In this document: positions 22,657 to 30,128 of the stretch, in pieces
Numbering within the stretch: the stretch's first letter is position 1
How the letters are laid out: each line of letters opens with the position of its first letter
Assembly (NCBI GenBank): GCA_041725875.1
Contig: JBGRQB010000029.1
Span: forward strand, 1-31,610
Reading direction: 5' to 3'
Length of the DNA stretch: 31,610 nucleotides
Source of the DNA: JBGRQB01 sp041725875
GTDB taxonomy: Bacteria; Bacteroidota; Ignavibacteria; Ignavibacteriales; Melioribacteraceae
Translations under genes and position numbers: made by a program
Notes under the pieces: generated by a model
The model's input: only the letters and a program-made list of their open reading frames with translations
Told to the model about the DNA's origin: nothing
Database searches by the model: none

Positions 22657-24072
22657 TTGGATTACGTTCCAGGAAAATATAAAATCAGAGATTTGTCACT
22701 GGCTGACTGGGGAAGAAAAGAGATAGATATAGCTGAACACGAAATGCCGGGTTTAATGTCTATCAGAAAAAAACATTCTGAATCAAAACCTCTTGCAGGT
22801 GTAAGAGTTATGGGTTCTCTTCATATGACTGTTCAGACAGCAGTTTTAATTGAAACTTTAAAAGAACTTGGCGCAGATATTCGCTGGTGTTCTTGTAATA
22901 TTTTTTCAACCCAGGATCACGCTGCAGCTGCAATAGCAAAAACAGACGTTCCTGTTTTTGCCTGGAAAGGTGAAACCCTTGAAGAATACTGGCAGTGTAC
23001 TTACGATGCTCTTTCTTTTGAAGGTGGTAAAGGCCCTAACCTTATCGTAGATGACGGCGGCGACGCAACTCTTTTAATCCACAAAGGTTATGAACTTGAA
23101 GAAGGTTCTGACTGGGTTAATACTCCTGCTGAAAGCACTGAAGAAGGTGTTATCAAAGAATTGTTGAAAAAAGTTCACGCTGAAAAACCTAATCACTGGC
23201 ACGAAGTTGTTAAAGAATTTAAAGGTGTTTCAGAAGAAACTACAACAGGTGTTCACAGATTGTATCAGATGATGGAAGAAGGAAAATTATTAATTCCTGC
23301 TATCAATGTTAATGACTCTGTTACAAAATCAAAATTTGATAACCTTTATGGTTGTCGCGAATCACTTGCCGATGGTATCAAACGTGCTACCGATGTAATG
23401 ATTGCAGGTAAAGTTGCAGTTGTTTGCGGTTATGGTGATGTTGGTAAAGGCTGCGCTCAATCATTAAGAGGATTTGGTGCAAGAGTTATGGTAACTGAAA
23501 TAGATCCTATCTGTGCGCTTCAGGCTGCTATGGAAGGTTTTGAAGTTACAACTGTTGAAGATACATTAGGTGAAGCTGATCTTTATGTTACAACAACAGG
23601 TAACAAAGATATTATCACTGCAGATCATATGTCAAAAATGAAAAATCAGGCAATTGTTTGTAATATCGGTCATTTCGATAATGAAATTCAGGTTGAAAAA
23701 TTAAACAACTGGCCTGGTGTTAAAAAGACTACTATCAAACCTCAGGTTGATAAATATACTTATGAAAATGGTAACGAAATTTTCCTTCTTGCCGAAGGAC
23801 GTTTAGTTAACCTTGGATGTGCAACCGGTCATCCTTCATTTGTAATGTCTAATTCATTCTCAAACCAGACTTTAGCTCAGATTGATCTTTGGGAAAACAA
23901 AGACAAATATGAAAATAAAGTTTATCGTCTGCCAAAAGAACTTGATGAAGAAGTTGCAAGATTACATCTTGAAAAAATTGGTGTTAAATTAACAACTCTT
24001 TCAAAAGAACAGGCTGACTACATTGGCGTTAAGGTTGAAGGACCTTACAAACCAGAACATTACAGATATTAA
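22657..24072 (+). CDS. ahcY: S-adenosylhomocysteine hydrolase (TTG start)
   Basis: AhcY splits S-adenosylhomocysteine to adenosine and homocysteine, completing the activated-methyl cycle begun by metK. The 471 residues are the long bacterial form with the roughly 40-residue insert (EEGKLLIPAINVNDSVTKSKFDNLYGCRESL). NAD binds at VAVVCGYGDVGKGCAQSL; HMTVQTAVLIETL and the C-terminal KYTYENG/HPSFVMS...YKPEHYRY are conserved. Start: GAGG followed by TTG at 22657 gives the conserved N-terminal DWGRKEI; an in-frame upstream ATG hits TAA two codons later and the first internal ATG is too late, so TTG must be used. Confidence 0.96.
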   Translation: MDYVPGKYKIRDLSLADWGRKEIDIAEHEMPGLMSIRKKHSESKPLAGVRVMGSLHMTVQTAVLIETLKELGADIRWCSCNIFSTQDHAAAAIAKTDVPVFAWKGETLEEYWQCTYDALSFEGGKGPNLIVDDGGDATLLIHKGYELEEGSDWVNTPAESTEEGVIKELLKKVHAEKPNHWHEVVKEFKGVSEETTTGVHRLYQMMEEGKLLIPAINVNDSVTKSKFDNLYGCRESLADGIKRATDVMIAGKVAVVCGYGDVGKGCAQSLRGFGARVMVTEIDPICALQAAMEGFEVTTVEDTLGEADLYVTTTGNKDIITADHMSKMKNQAIVCNIGHFDNEIQVEKLNNWPGVKKTTIKPQVDKYTYENGNEIFLLAEGRLVNLGCATGHPSFVMSNSFSNQTLAQIDLWENKDKYENKVYRLPKELDEEVARLHLEKIGVKLTTLSKEQADYIGVKVEGPYKPEHYRY

Positions 24073-24087
24073 TATTTTCACATTTTA

Positions 24088-24121
24088 TAAAAAAGGCTGC
24101 CATATTTGGCAGCCTTTTTTT
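24088..24121 (+). terminator. Terminator of the metK-ahcY transcript
   Basis: A-tract, GGCTGCCA (24095-24102), loop TATT, TGGCAGCC (24107-24114), then seven T. The A-tract also makes it usable on the other strand. Confidence 0.95.
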
Positions 24122-24155
24122 ATTTTAGTACTTTCACGCACATAATGGTAAAGCA

Positions 24156-24551
24156 ATGGAAAATCTTAATATTACCTCTCAAATTACATTTCTATATTTT
24201 GAACATTATCAGAAAGCAAAAGAGTTTTTTACAAATGTGCTAAAACTGGAGCTTGTTTTTGATCCGGGGTGGGCATCGGTCTTCAGAACTTCGGGCAACG
24301 CATTTATAGGCGCAGTTGATATAACCAAAAGTTCTGTTGATGTAAAAGAAAAGGGAGGAACTCTTATCAGCATCACGGTTGAGGATTTATCTTCCTGGTA
24401 TAATCACCTTAAAAAAGAGAGTGATTTGGAATTAACCGAAATTAAAACATTTGAGGATATTCACTTAAAATCGTTTTTCTTTAAAGGACCTGAAGGTTAT
24501 GATTTTGAAATTCAGGAGTTTCAGAATAAAAGTTTAAATCTCATTTTTTAA
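24156..24551 (+). CDS. VOC (glyoxalase/bleomycin-resistance fold) family protein
   Basis: This 131-residue protein has the paired beta-alpha-beta-beta-beta modules of the vicinal oxygen chelate fold: ITFLYFEHYQKAKEFFTNVLKLELVFD at the start and GPEGYDFEIQEF at the end. The residue usually serving as a metal ligand near the C-terminus is Glu (FEIQEF). Such proteins range from lyases and dioxygenases to antibiotic-binding proteins; the function here is unknown. It ends 20 bases before the Ada-like gene on the same strand and may be in one operon with it. Confidence 0.8.
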   Translation: MENLNITSQITFLYFEHYQKAKEFFTNVLKLELVFDPGWASVFRTSGNAFIGAVDITKSSVDVKEKGGTLISITVEDLSSWYNHLKKESDLELTEIKTFEDIHLKSFFFKGPEGYDFEIQEFQNKSLNLIF

Positions 24552-24571
24552 TTACTTCTGAAGTAGAAATT

Positions 24572-25474
24572 ATGAACAATTATTTAGCTGATAAAAAGAG
24601 CAAACTGTTTTCCTGTGTAGAAAACTCGTCAAATGTTAAACCAGATAAAGATCAGGTTTTCTTTAATACATCTAAAGAAGCTTTACTTCAGGGTTTTAAT
24701 CCATCAACTTCCAATAATCCGATGTTCAGAAATGATATGCCGGAAGAAGTTGAAAAAGCATTTAATCTGGCAAATCATCTTCCTGAAAAAGAGTTAAGAA
24801 ACAGTGATTTAAAAACATTAGAACTCAATATAACTGTTGTGGATGAATGGTTTCAGAACCATCACAATATGACATTTCAGGAATATCATAATATTGTTTA
24901 TTTTAATTCTCAGTTCGGATTGGCAGATATTTATGGAAGTCAGAAAATTGAAGATGACAATTTTATTGTAATCAACAGAATTATAAATGAGTTGGGAGTC
25001 TGGATTGTCGGAACCACCGCCAAAGGAATTACTCTTTTGGAAACAGCTGAACGCCCTAATATTAATAAGCAGTTAACCCGACTTAAAAAACATCATAAGA
25101 AAAACTTTATTTACGGCTCACATCCGCTGCTAATACAACTTGATAATGAAATTAATGAATACCTGAACGGTACAAGAAAAACATTTGATGTTCCGATTGA
25201 TATAAAAGGAACATCTTTTCAGGAAAAAGTCTGGCAGGTTTTACTTGCAATTCCTTATGGAAAAACAATCAGTTATAAAGAAGAAGCAGAAACTTTAGGC
25301 AGTGCCAAAGCTGTAAGAGCTGTTGCAAACGCCAACGGAATTAATCCTGTTTCCATTATAGTGCCTTGTCACCGGGTAATAGGACATAACGGAAAATTAG
25401 TTGGTTACGGCGGAAAACTTTGGAGAAAACAACATTTAATTGATTTAGAAAAACAAAAATACAACAACAAGTAA
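24572..25474 (+). CDS. Ada-like O6-methylguanine-DNA methyltransferase with decayed metal-binding and AraC domains
   Basis: The C-terminal part (about 210-295) is an intact MGMT domain: FQEKVWQVLLAIPYGKTISY, the active site IVPCHRV with Cys266, and GKLVGYGGKLWRKQHL; it transfers the methyl from O6-methylguanine to itself. Before it is the ribonuclease-like MGMT N domain. The first 50 residues align with the Ada phosphotriester-repair domain (NVxFFxxxxEALxxGFxPCxxC): here VFFNTSKEALLQGFNPSTSNN, with the paired Cys replaced by Ser/Asn. The first Cys pair is likewise lost (only Cys15 nearby). VVDEWFQNHHNMTFQEYHNI resembles the second AraC helix-turn-helix of Ada, without its basic residues. It probably repairs bases but does not activate transcription the Ada way (inference). 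Confidence 0.87.
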   Translation: MNNYLADKKSKLFSCVENSSNVKPDKDQVFFNTSKEALLQGFNPSTSNNPMFRNDMPEEVEKAFNLANHLPEKELRNSDLKTLELNITVVDEWFQNHHNMTFQEYHNIVYFNSQFGLADIYGSQKIEDDNFIVINRIINELGVWIVGTTAKGITLLETAERPNINKQLTRLKKHHKKNFIYGSHPLLIQLDNEINEYLNGTRKTFDVPIDIKGTSFQEKVWQVLLAIPYGKTISYKEEAETLGSAKAVRAVANANGINPVSIIVPCHRVIGHNGKLVGYGGKLWRKQHLIDLEKQKYNNK

Positions 25475-25566
25475 AATCGCTGAAACGCCTGCCGGTAAAG
25501 GTATTTATTTATACCACCTGTTTATGCAGTAGAAATTTCAAGTTAAAATTAATATTTTTGTGTGTA

Positions 25567-25708
25567 ATGTTAATTTACTCTGACACTTACACAATTAATT
25601 GCAAGTATCAGCTTCGAGGCATTGATATTTGTAATTAACCTCACAGGCTTAATGTATATTAATCCTATGTTAATGATTGGGGGAGACCTGGCCAGGGTCT
25701 CCTTTTTT
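25567..25708 (+). ncRNA. Candidate small RNA with long wobble-containing hairpin and terminator
   Basis: The gap of about 380 bases between the Ada-like gene and the flavodoxin-like gene has no reading frame of note. Bases 25595-25611 pair with 25622-25638 as a 17-bp stem with three G-U wobbles that are possible only in plus-strand RNA, with loop CTTCGAGGCA. About 40 bases on comes an unmistakable terminator (25682-25708). A TATTTTTG box (25553-25560) of the TAnnTTTG type stands just upstream and would start a transcript near 25567, about 140 nt long. It could also be the long 3' end of the methyltransferase mRNA. No known RNA family is recognised. Confidence 0.5.
25681..25708 (+). terminator. 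Strong intrinsic terminator
   Basis: GGAGACC (25682-25688), loop TGGCCAG, GGTCTCC (25696-25702) and six T. It ends either the candidate small RNA or the Ada-like transcript and isolates the next gene. Confidence 0.93.
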
Positions 25709-25720
25709 AATATGGCTATT

Positions 25721-25747
25721 TTGAGTTATTGCATATACGCGTATAAT
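25721..25747 (+). promoter_or_regulatory. Promoter with overlapping 12-bp palindrome for the flavodoxin-like gene
   Basis: A perfect -10 TATAAT (25742-25747) overlaps the perfect palindrome TATACGCGTATA (25734-25745). TTGAGT (25721-25726) is a possible -35, though 15 bases away is short, as might be seen at a regulated promoter. The leader to the ATG at 25858 would be about 105 bases. The palindrome is a likely operator; the regulator is unknown. Confidence 0.55.
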
Positions 25748-25857
25748 ATTTTATCTTAAACAGATCATTAAATATTATGCGGTACATTAACTTCTGTTTT
25801 CATCTATTTCGCGTAATAATAATTTACTGTCATACAAATTTATTGAGGAGTGTTTTG

Positions 25858-26370
25858 ATGAAACTGAATAAAATATTCTTTTCTCCAACAAACACAACAA
25901 AGAAAATTTTAGACGGAATCACCAAAGGAATATCGGTAACCAGCGTAAAGAATTACAATCTTAGCTCAGAAGAAATCCAAAGCATAAGTATTAATTCCGG
26001 TTTATCACTTATCGGAATACCCGTTTACAACGGCAATCTTCACGAAGAAGCAGTAAAACAGCTGAACAAGTTTAATGCTGAAAAACAACTTTGTGTGGTT
26101 GTTATAACTTATGGCGATGAACATTACGAAAACCTGCTTGATGAATTAAAAGAACTTGTTAAAGACCGCGGATTTATTCCGGTTGCTGCAGCTGCGTTTT
26201 TAGGTAAAGCTAAATTTACAGATATAAACGATCCTGTTCCGGTTGACGTACCAGACAAAGCTGATATAGACGCTTGTTTGAAGTTTGGTCATAAGATTAA
26301 TGAAAAGTTGCTCTCAGTTGAAAAAATAATTGATGATGTGTTGAACACAACTGAAATGGAAAACAGTTAA
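25858..26370 (+). CDS. Flavodoxin-like protein (EFR1-type flavodoxin domain only)
   Basis: The 170-residue protein starts MKLNKIFFSPTNTTKKIL, where FSPTNTTKK matches the FMN phosphate loop of the flavodoxin domain in EFR1-type flavo-ferredoxins. SLIGIPVYNGNLHEEAVKQL and VVVITYGDEHYENLLDELKEL correspond to the second and third flavodoxin segments, and FIPVAAAAFLGKAKF to the next. EFR1 proteins normally continue with two 4Fe-4S clusters; here the protein ends after the flavodoxin part with no CxxCxxC motif, and I see no ferredoxin sequence downstream. It is preceded by GAGGAG with good spacing; an upstream start adding 27 residues is unlikely. It probably carries electrons by FMN; its partner is unknown. 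Confidence 0.82.
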   Translation: MKLNKIFFSPTNTTKKILDGITKGISVTSVKNYNLSSEEIQSISINSGLSLIGIPVYNGNLHEEAVKQLNKFNAEKQLCVVVITYGDEHYENLLDELKELVKDRGFIPVAAAAFLGKAKFTDINDPVPVDVPDKADIDACLKFGHKINEKLLSVEKIIDDVLNTTEMENS

Positions 26371-26395
26371 AATATTTTATCTGAAAACCTTTATG

Positions 26396-26430
26396 TTTAA
26401 AATAAACAACCCCGGGCGTTACTCCGGGGC
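26396..26430 (-). terminator. Terminator of the aminotransferase-pckA operon
   Basis: On the minus strand GGCCCCGG (from 26431), loop, then CCGGGG (26415-26410) followed by TTGTTTATTTT. A GC-rich 6-7 bp stem between converging genes; weaker as a plus-strand terminator because no T-tract follows. Confidence 0.75.
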
Positions 26431-26475
26431 CTAAGGTAAATATGAATATAGGTATTTTAAAGGAATGGAGTTCTT

Positions 26476-28134
26476 TTATACCTTCTTCGTTAATCTTTTT
26501 GGTCCGGCAGCAACCACTTCTTCGGAGCAACCTTTTTCAAAAAGTTTAAAGTTTTCTATAAATCTGGCAGCTAAAGCATCATACTTTTGCCAGTATTCTT
26601 CTTTATTTCCCCAGCTTGCTGAAGGATCTAAAACATCTTCAGGTACATTAGGACAACTTAACGGAACTTCAAATCCGAAAAGATCATCTTTTCTGTACTC
26701 AATATTATCAAGTTTTCCTTCAAGAGCTGCGTTAAGTAAGTTGCGAGTGTGACGAATACTGATTCTTTTTCCAACACCAAATCTTCCGCCTACCCAGCCG
26801 GTATTTACAAGCCATACATTTGATTTATGTTCCATCATTCGTTTTTTCAGCATTTTTGCATATTCAAATGGATGACGAACCATAAACGGAGCACCAAAAC
26901 AGGCTGAGAAAGTAATTTGCGGCTCAATTCCCAACCCAATCTCGGTTCCGGCAATTTTTGATGTATATCCTGAGATAAAATGATATTGTGCCTGTGCAGG
27001 ATCGAGTTTTGCAATAGGAGGTAAAACTCCTGATGCATCACAGGTTAAGAAAATTATATTTTTAGGATGTGCATCTGCATATCCTTTTTCAATTACATTT
27101 GGAATAAAACTTATCGGGTATGATGCACGTGTATTTTCAGTTAATGTATCATCATCCAAATCGATAAATCTTGTTGCCGGATCGTAAACAACATTTTCAA
27201 GAATGGTTCCGAATCTTTTTGTGGTTGAATAGATCTGTGGTTCAGCTTCTTCGGAAAGACGAATAACTTTTGCATAACATCCGCCTTCAAAATTGAAAAT
27301 GCCTTTTGTAGTCCAGCCATGCTCATCATCGCCAATTAATTTTCTTTGAGGATCGGCTGACAATGTGGTTTTACCTGTACCGGATAACCCGAAAAACAAT
27401 GCTGCATCACCATCTTCACCAACATTTGCAGAGCAGTGCATTGGTAAAACATCGCGGAATGTTAAAAGATAATTAAGTACGGTAAATATACCTTTTTTAA
27501 TTTCACCGCCGTAAAGTGTGTTGGCAACAATTGCTGTTTTTTCAGCAAAATTAAGAATAATTCCTGTTTCACTTCTTGTTCCGTCAATAATAGGATCAAG
27601 TTTTAATCCCGGTAAATCAATTACCGTAAATTCAGGAACAAAGTTTTTTAATTCTTCTTTATTTGGCGTTGTAATAAACATATTACGGGCAAATAAACTG
27701 TGCCATGCTTTTTCTGTAATTATTCTTACAGGCATTCTATATTCAGGATCTGTTCCGGCAAAACAATCCTGTACAAAAACTTCTTCACCCTGGCAATATG
27801 ACTGAACTCTTGACATAATGCTGTTGAATTTTTCAGGTGCAAACGGACGATTATATTCGCCCCACCAAATGTTTTCTTCGGTGCTTACTTCTTTTACAAT
27901 AAACTTATCGTTAGCTGCTCTTGCACTCCATTTTCCAGTGTTAACAAGTAAAGGTCCGCCATTGACTATATGACCTTCATTTCTAAACACAGCTTCTTCA
28001 TATAAGGCAGCGTCTGATAAATTCCAATAAACTTTATCAAGATATTTTAATCCGTGATTTTCCAAACCAAACTTTGGTGCCAGCTCTGCAGCAACTTTTG
28101 ATGCAGGGGTGTTAAATTCTAAATACTTACTCAT
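26476..28134 (-). CDS. pckA: Phosphoenolpyruvate carboxykinase (ATP)
   Basis: PckA converts oxaloacetate and ATP to phosphoenolpyruvate, CO2 and ADP, the entry to gluconeogenesis. The 552 residues fit the ATP-type family; the P-loop is FGLSGTGKTTLSADP and the following LIGDDEHGW carries the metal Asp. RMPVRIITEKAWHSLFARNMF and LVNTGWVGGRFGVGKRI are conserved. The ATG at 28134 overlaps the aminotransferase stop by four bases (ATGA), which fixes the start against a TTG two codons upstream. Oxaloacetate produced by the partner aminotransferase is its substrate, so the pair turns aspartate into phosphoenolpyruvate. Confidence 0.97.
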   Translation of the reverse strand: MSKYLEFNTPASKVAAELAPKFGLENHGLKYLDKVYWNLSDAALYEEAVFRNEGHIVNGGPLLVNTGKWSARAANDKFIVKEVSTEENIWWGEYNRPFAPEKFNSIMSRVQSYCQGEEVFVQDCFAGTDPEYRMPVRIITEKAWHSLFARNMFITTPNKEELKNFVPEFTVIDLPGLKLDPIIDGTRSETGIILNFAEKTAIVANTLYGGEIKKGIFTVLNYLLTFRDVLPMHCSANVGEDGDAALFFGLSGTGKTTLSADPQRKLIGDDEHGWTTKGIFNFEGGCYAKVIRLSEEAEPQIYSTTKRFGTILENVVYDPATRFIDLDDDTLTENTRASYPISFIPNVIEKGYADAHPKNIIFLTCDASGVLPPIAKLDPAQAQYHFISGYTSKIAGTEIGLGIEPQITFSACFGAPFMVRHPFEYAKMLKKRMMEHKSNVWLVNTGWVGGRFGVGKRISIRHTRNLLNAALEGKLDNIEYRKDDLFGFEVPLSCPNVPEDVLDPSASWGNKEEYWQKYDALAARFIENFKLFEKGCSEEVVAAGPKRLTKKV

Positions 28135-29348
28135 GTCCAATCCCTCACTAACTTTCTATCACCAATGTAAAGTTCGTTAGGCGAGTTAAGATCCAGCGCC
28201 CATTTCATTCTTTCTATACCTTCGGTGATGTCTTTAACTGATCCGCAATAACTTAATCTTAAATATCCGTCCATACCAAAAGCAATGCCGGGCACAGTAA
28301 GAACCTGAACTTTATCAATTAAAAATTCGGATAGTTTTAATGAATCTTTTTCATAAGCAGAAAAATCAGCAAAACAATAGAATGTTCCGCCCGGATTTGT
28401 AACTCTTACACCTTCAAATGAATTAAGGTAATCAATTAAGATGTTTCTGTTGTTTTCAAGTGTTACTCTTAAGTTTTCAACTGCTGACTGCATTCCGTTT
28501 AACGCACCAACAGCAGCTTTTTGAAGCAGCATTGAAGGACCTGAAGTCTGATGCCCCTGAATATTGGCCATAACTTCAATCAGTTTTCTGTTTGCAATTG
28601 CCCAGCCAATTCTAAAGCCGGTCATCGCATATTGTTTTGAAACACCATTTATAATAATCAGTTTAGAATTTTCTGATGTATCTTTAACATAATCAAAAAC
28701 GTTAATTGGTTTGCGACCGTCAAAAAGAAGACGCTGATAAATATCATCCATTATCAGGTATAAACCTTTTTTCTCGCAAAACTCAACTATTTCGGCAATA
28801 AACTCTTTTGTGTAAACCTGTCCGGTCGGATTATTAGGACTGTTAATAATAACAGCTTTTGTGTAAGGCCCCACTCTGTCTGCTATATCCTGAACTCTTG
28901 GCTGAAAAGTACCATCTTCGGCATGAACAGGTACAGGTACAGCGCCACATAATTTAATCATATCAGGATAACTTACCCAGTATGGTGCAGGAAAAATGAC
29001 TTCTTCTAGAGGATTTAGAATAGCCTGAAGTGCAACCATAAGAGCCTGTTTTGCACCGCTGGAAGCCATAATATTTTCAGGTGCAACCACACGGTTATAA
29101 TGTTCTTCGGTATATCTGATTATTGATTTTTTCAAAGCCGGAATTCCTTCTGCAGGTGTATAACGCACCTCGCCGGAATTCAGGTTTGCAGATGCCGCTA
29201 AAATAGCATCAATTGGAGCCTTCGTTTTTGGTTCACCGCCACCTAAATGAATAACCGGATCTCCTTTTTGACGAAGGATTGCCGCTTTTTCATTTAGACG
29301 AAGGGTCGGTGAAGGCTTAATACTCTTTGCAATTTGACTAATGCTCAT
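28131..29348 (-). CDS. Class I PLP aminotransferase, aspartate aminotransferase type
   Basis: The 405-residue enzyme is of the Thermus-like (class Ib) aspartate aminotransferase kind: INSPNNPTGQVY, MDDIYQRLLFDGR, the PLP lysine in NGVSKQYAMTGFRIGWA, and the early segment SGAKQALMVALQAILNPLEEVIFPAPYWVSYPDM. It would interconvert aspartate plus 2-oxoglutarate and oxaloacetate plus glutamate. Its stop overlaps the start of pckA, giving a translationally coupled two-gene operon of oxaloacetate metabolism. GGAG precedes the ATG. Prephenate or other amino-acid specificity cannot be excluded. Confidence 0.93.
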   Translation of the reverse strand: MSISQIAKSIKPSPTLRLNEKAAILRQKGDPVIHLGGGEPKTKAPIDAILAASANLNSGEVRYTPAEGIPALKKSIIRYTEEHYNRVVAPENIMASSGAKQALMVALQAILNPLEEVIFPAPYWVSYPDMIKLCGAVPVPVHAEDGTFQPRVQDIADRVGPYTKAVIINSPNNPTGQVYTKEFIAEIVEFCEKKGLYLIMDDIYQRLLFDGRKPINVFDYVKDTSENSKLIIINGVSKQYAMTGFRIGWAIANRKLIEVMANIQGHQTSGPSMLLQKAAVGALNGMQSAVENLRVTLENNRNILIDYLNSFEGVRVTNPGGTFYCFADFSAYEKDSLKLSEFLIDKVQVLTVPGIAFGMDGYLRLSYCGSVKDITEGIERMKWALDLNSPNELYIGDRKLVRDWT

Positions 29349-29471
29349 CTCCGTTCCGCCTTATAAATTTATATGTATTTAGGTTCGCTTTTGAATATCT
29401 TTTTGGTAGTTAATAACCGGCTTTGCAATTTGTTCGGTTCGGATATCAGGTTCCGGCTATCAACTACTACA

Positions 29472-29527
29472 AAAAGAAAAAAGGGTTTTGAAAAACCCTT
29501 CAGTACAAAACTATTTTAGTTTGTACT
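29472..29527 (-). terminator. Minus-strand terminator with an adjacent hairpin, possible attenuator of the aminotransferase-pckA operon
   Basis: The 459-base gap 29349-29807 has no gene. Within it AAGGGTTTT...AAAACCCTT (29481-29500) is followed, on the minus strand, by a T-rich run (TTTTTTCTTTTTG). Just upstream in that direction is a second hairpin, 29502-29512 with 29518-29527 (AGTACAAA/TTTGTACT core). No gene on the minus strand lies immediately upstream, so these structures either end a small minus-strand RNA or form a leader attenuator before the aminotransferase at 29348. GTTTTG at about 29511-29506 could pair with CAAAAC at about 29490-29485 as a competing helix. Confidence 0.5.
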
Positions 29528-29609
29528 TTTAGTCAAGATGTTTTTAAATCGCGACTTAAATCCTTATAAAATAACGACTTAACCTACTTTTACGTTTACT
29601 TTACAATCC

Positions 29610-29635
29610 TTTTGCTGTTACCGGTAACAACAAAA
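29610..29635. promoter_or_regulatory. 26-bp near-perfect palindrome with TGTTACCGGTAACA core, operator candidate
   Basis: The central 14 bp TGTTACCGGTAACA (29616-29629) are perfectly symmetric and TTTTG/CAAAA flank it symmetrically, so 12 of 13 position pairs match. A CG-centred GTTACCGGTAAC core resembles operators of LacI-family regulators such as the gluconate repressor (from memory). It lies about 260 bases upstream of the aminotransferase-pckA operon and 170 bases upstream of the TfoX-like gene, in AT-rich sequence. No LacI-type gene is in the window. Confidence 0.6.
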
Positions 29636-29748
29636 ACTATTTAGGTATCGTGTTAAATTATTATTAAATTTTAAAGAATTTTAAAAAGTGTTTTATGCCA
29701 AAATATTTGAAAAAAAATTTATTTTTTTCGATATTTTTTCTTCGTTTT

Positions 29749-29772
29749 GGTATAAATGTTCCAATTATTTTT
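29749..29772. repeat. Shared upstream element, copy 1
   Basis: GGTATAAATGTTCC followed by AATTATTTTT, 59 bases before the TfoX-like gene. It matches copy 2 at 30129 in 20 of 24 positions; the first 14 bases form an imperfect palindrome (GGWAYAAATGTWCC). The AT-rich tail contains TATTTTTT, similar to a TAnnTTTG box, so the element may combine operator and promoter. Confidence 0.5.
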
Positions 29773-29807
29773 TACTGCTTGTCGCGAACTTTTAAAATGA
29801 GGGAAAA

Positions 29808-30065
29808 ATGAAGCTGTCAGACTTACCAAATATTGGCTCTGTTCTTGAATCCGATCTGGAAGAAGCCGGAATAAAAACCATCGAAGATCTTATAACGCTG
29901 GGAACCGAAAAATCGTTCAAAATGATAAAAAAACTCTCTAATCCAGATGCCTGCTTTTCAAAACTGCTTGCAATTGAAGGAGCAATTCAAGGAATAAGAT
30001 GGCACGGAATTGATAAAAAAAGAAAAGATGAATTAAAAAATTTTATTAATTCTCTAGATGACTAA
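29808..30065 (+). CDS. Small TfoX C-terminal-domain-like protein
   Basis: The 85-residue protein (MKLSDLPNIGSVLESDLEEAGIKTIEDLITLG...) matches the C-terminal helix-hairpin-helix-like domain of TfoX, a competence regulator in Gamma-proteobacteria, found alone in many other bacteria. LPNIGSVLESDLEEAGI is the first hairpin and the C-terminal part (AIEGAIQGIRWHGIDKKRKDEL) is the family's usual ending. It has no N-terminal TfoX domain. The function in this setting is unknown; DNA or protein binding is plausible. GAGGG precedes the ATG. Its upstream element recurs before the next gene. Confidence 0.85.
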   Translation: MKLSDLPNIGSVLESDLEEAGIKTIEDLITLGTEKSFKMIKKLSNPDACFSKLLAIEGAIQGIRWHGIDKKRKDELKNFINSLDD

Positions 30066-30128
30066 TAATATTATACGAATTATTGTTTTAGAGATAAAAT
30101 ATCTTTTTATCATATAACGACAAAATCT

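Noticed and set aside
25475..25566. A coding gene or mobile-element remnant between the Ada-like gene and the small-RNA candidate
   Set aside because: No open frame, repeats or inverted ends were seen; only the promoter-like TATTTTTG box stands out.
26410..26429. CCCCGG...CCGGGG hairpin as a plus-strand terminator of the flavodoxin-like gene
   Set aside because: No T-run follows on the plus strand; the minus strand has one, so I assigned it to pckA, though it may help both.
29382..29460. GGTTCGCTTTTGAAT and nearby sequence as a tRNA T-arm
   Set aside because: No cloverleaf can be built around it; no acceptor stem or anticodon arm matches.
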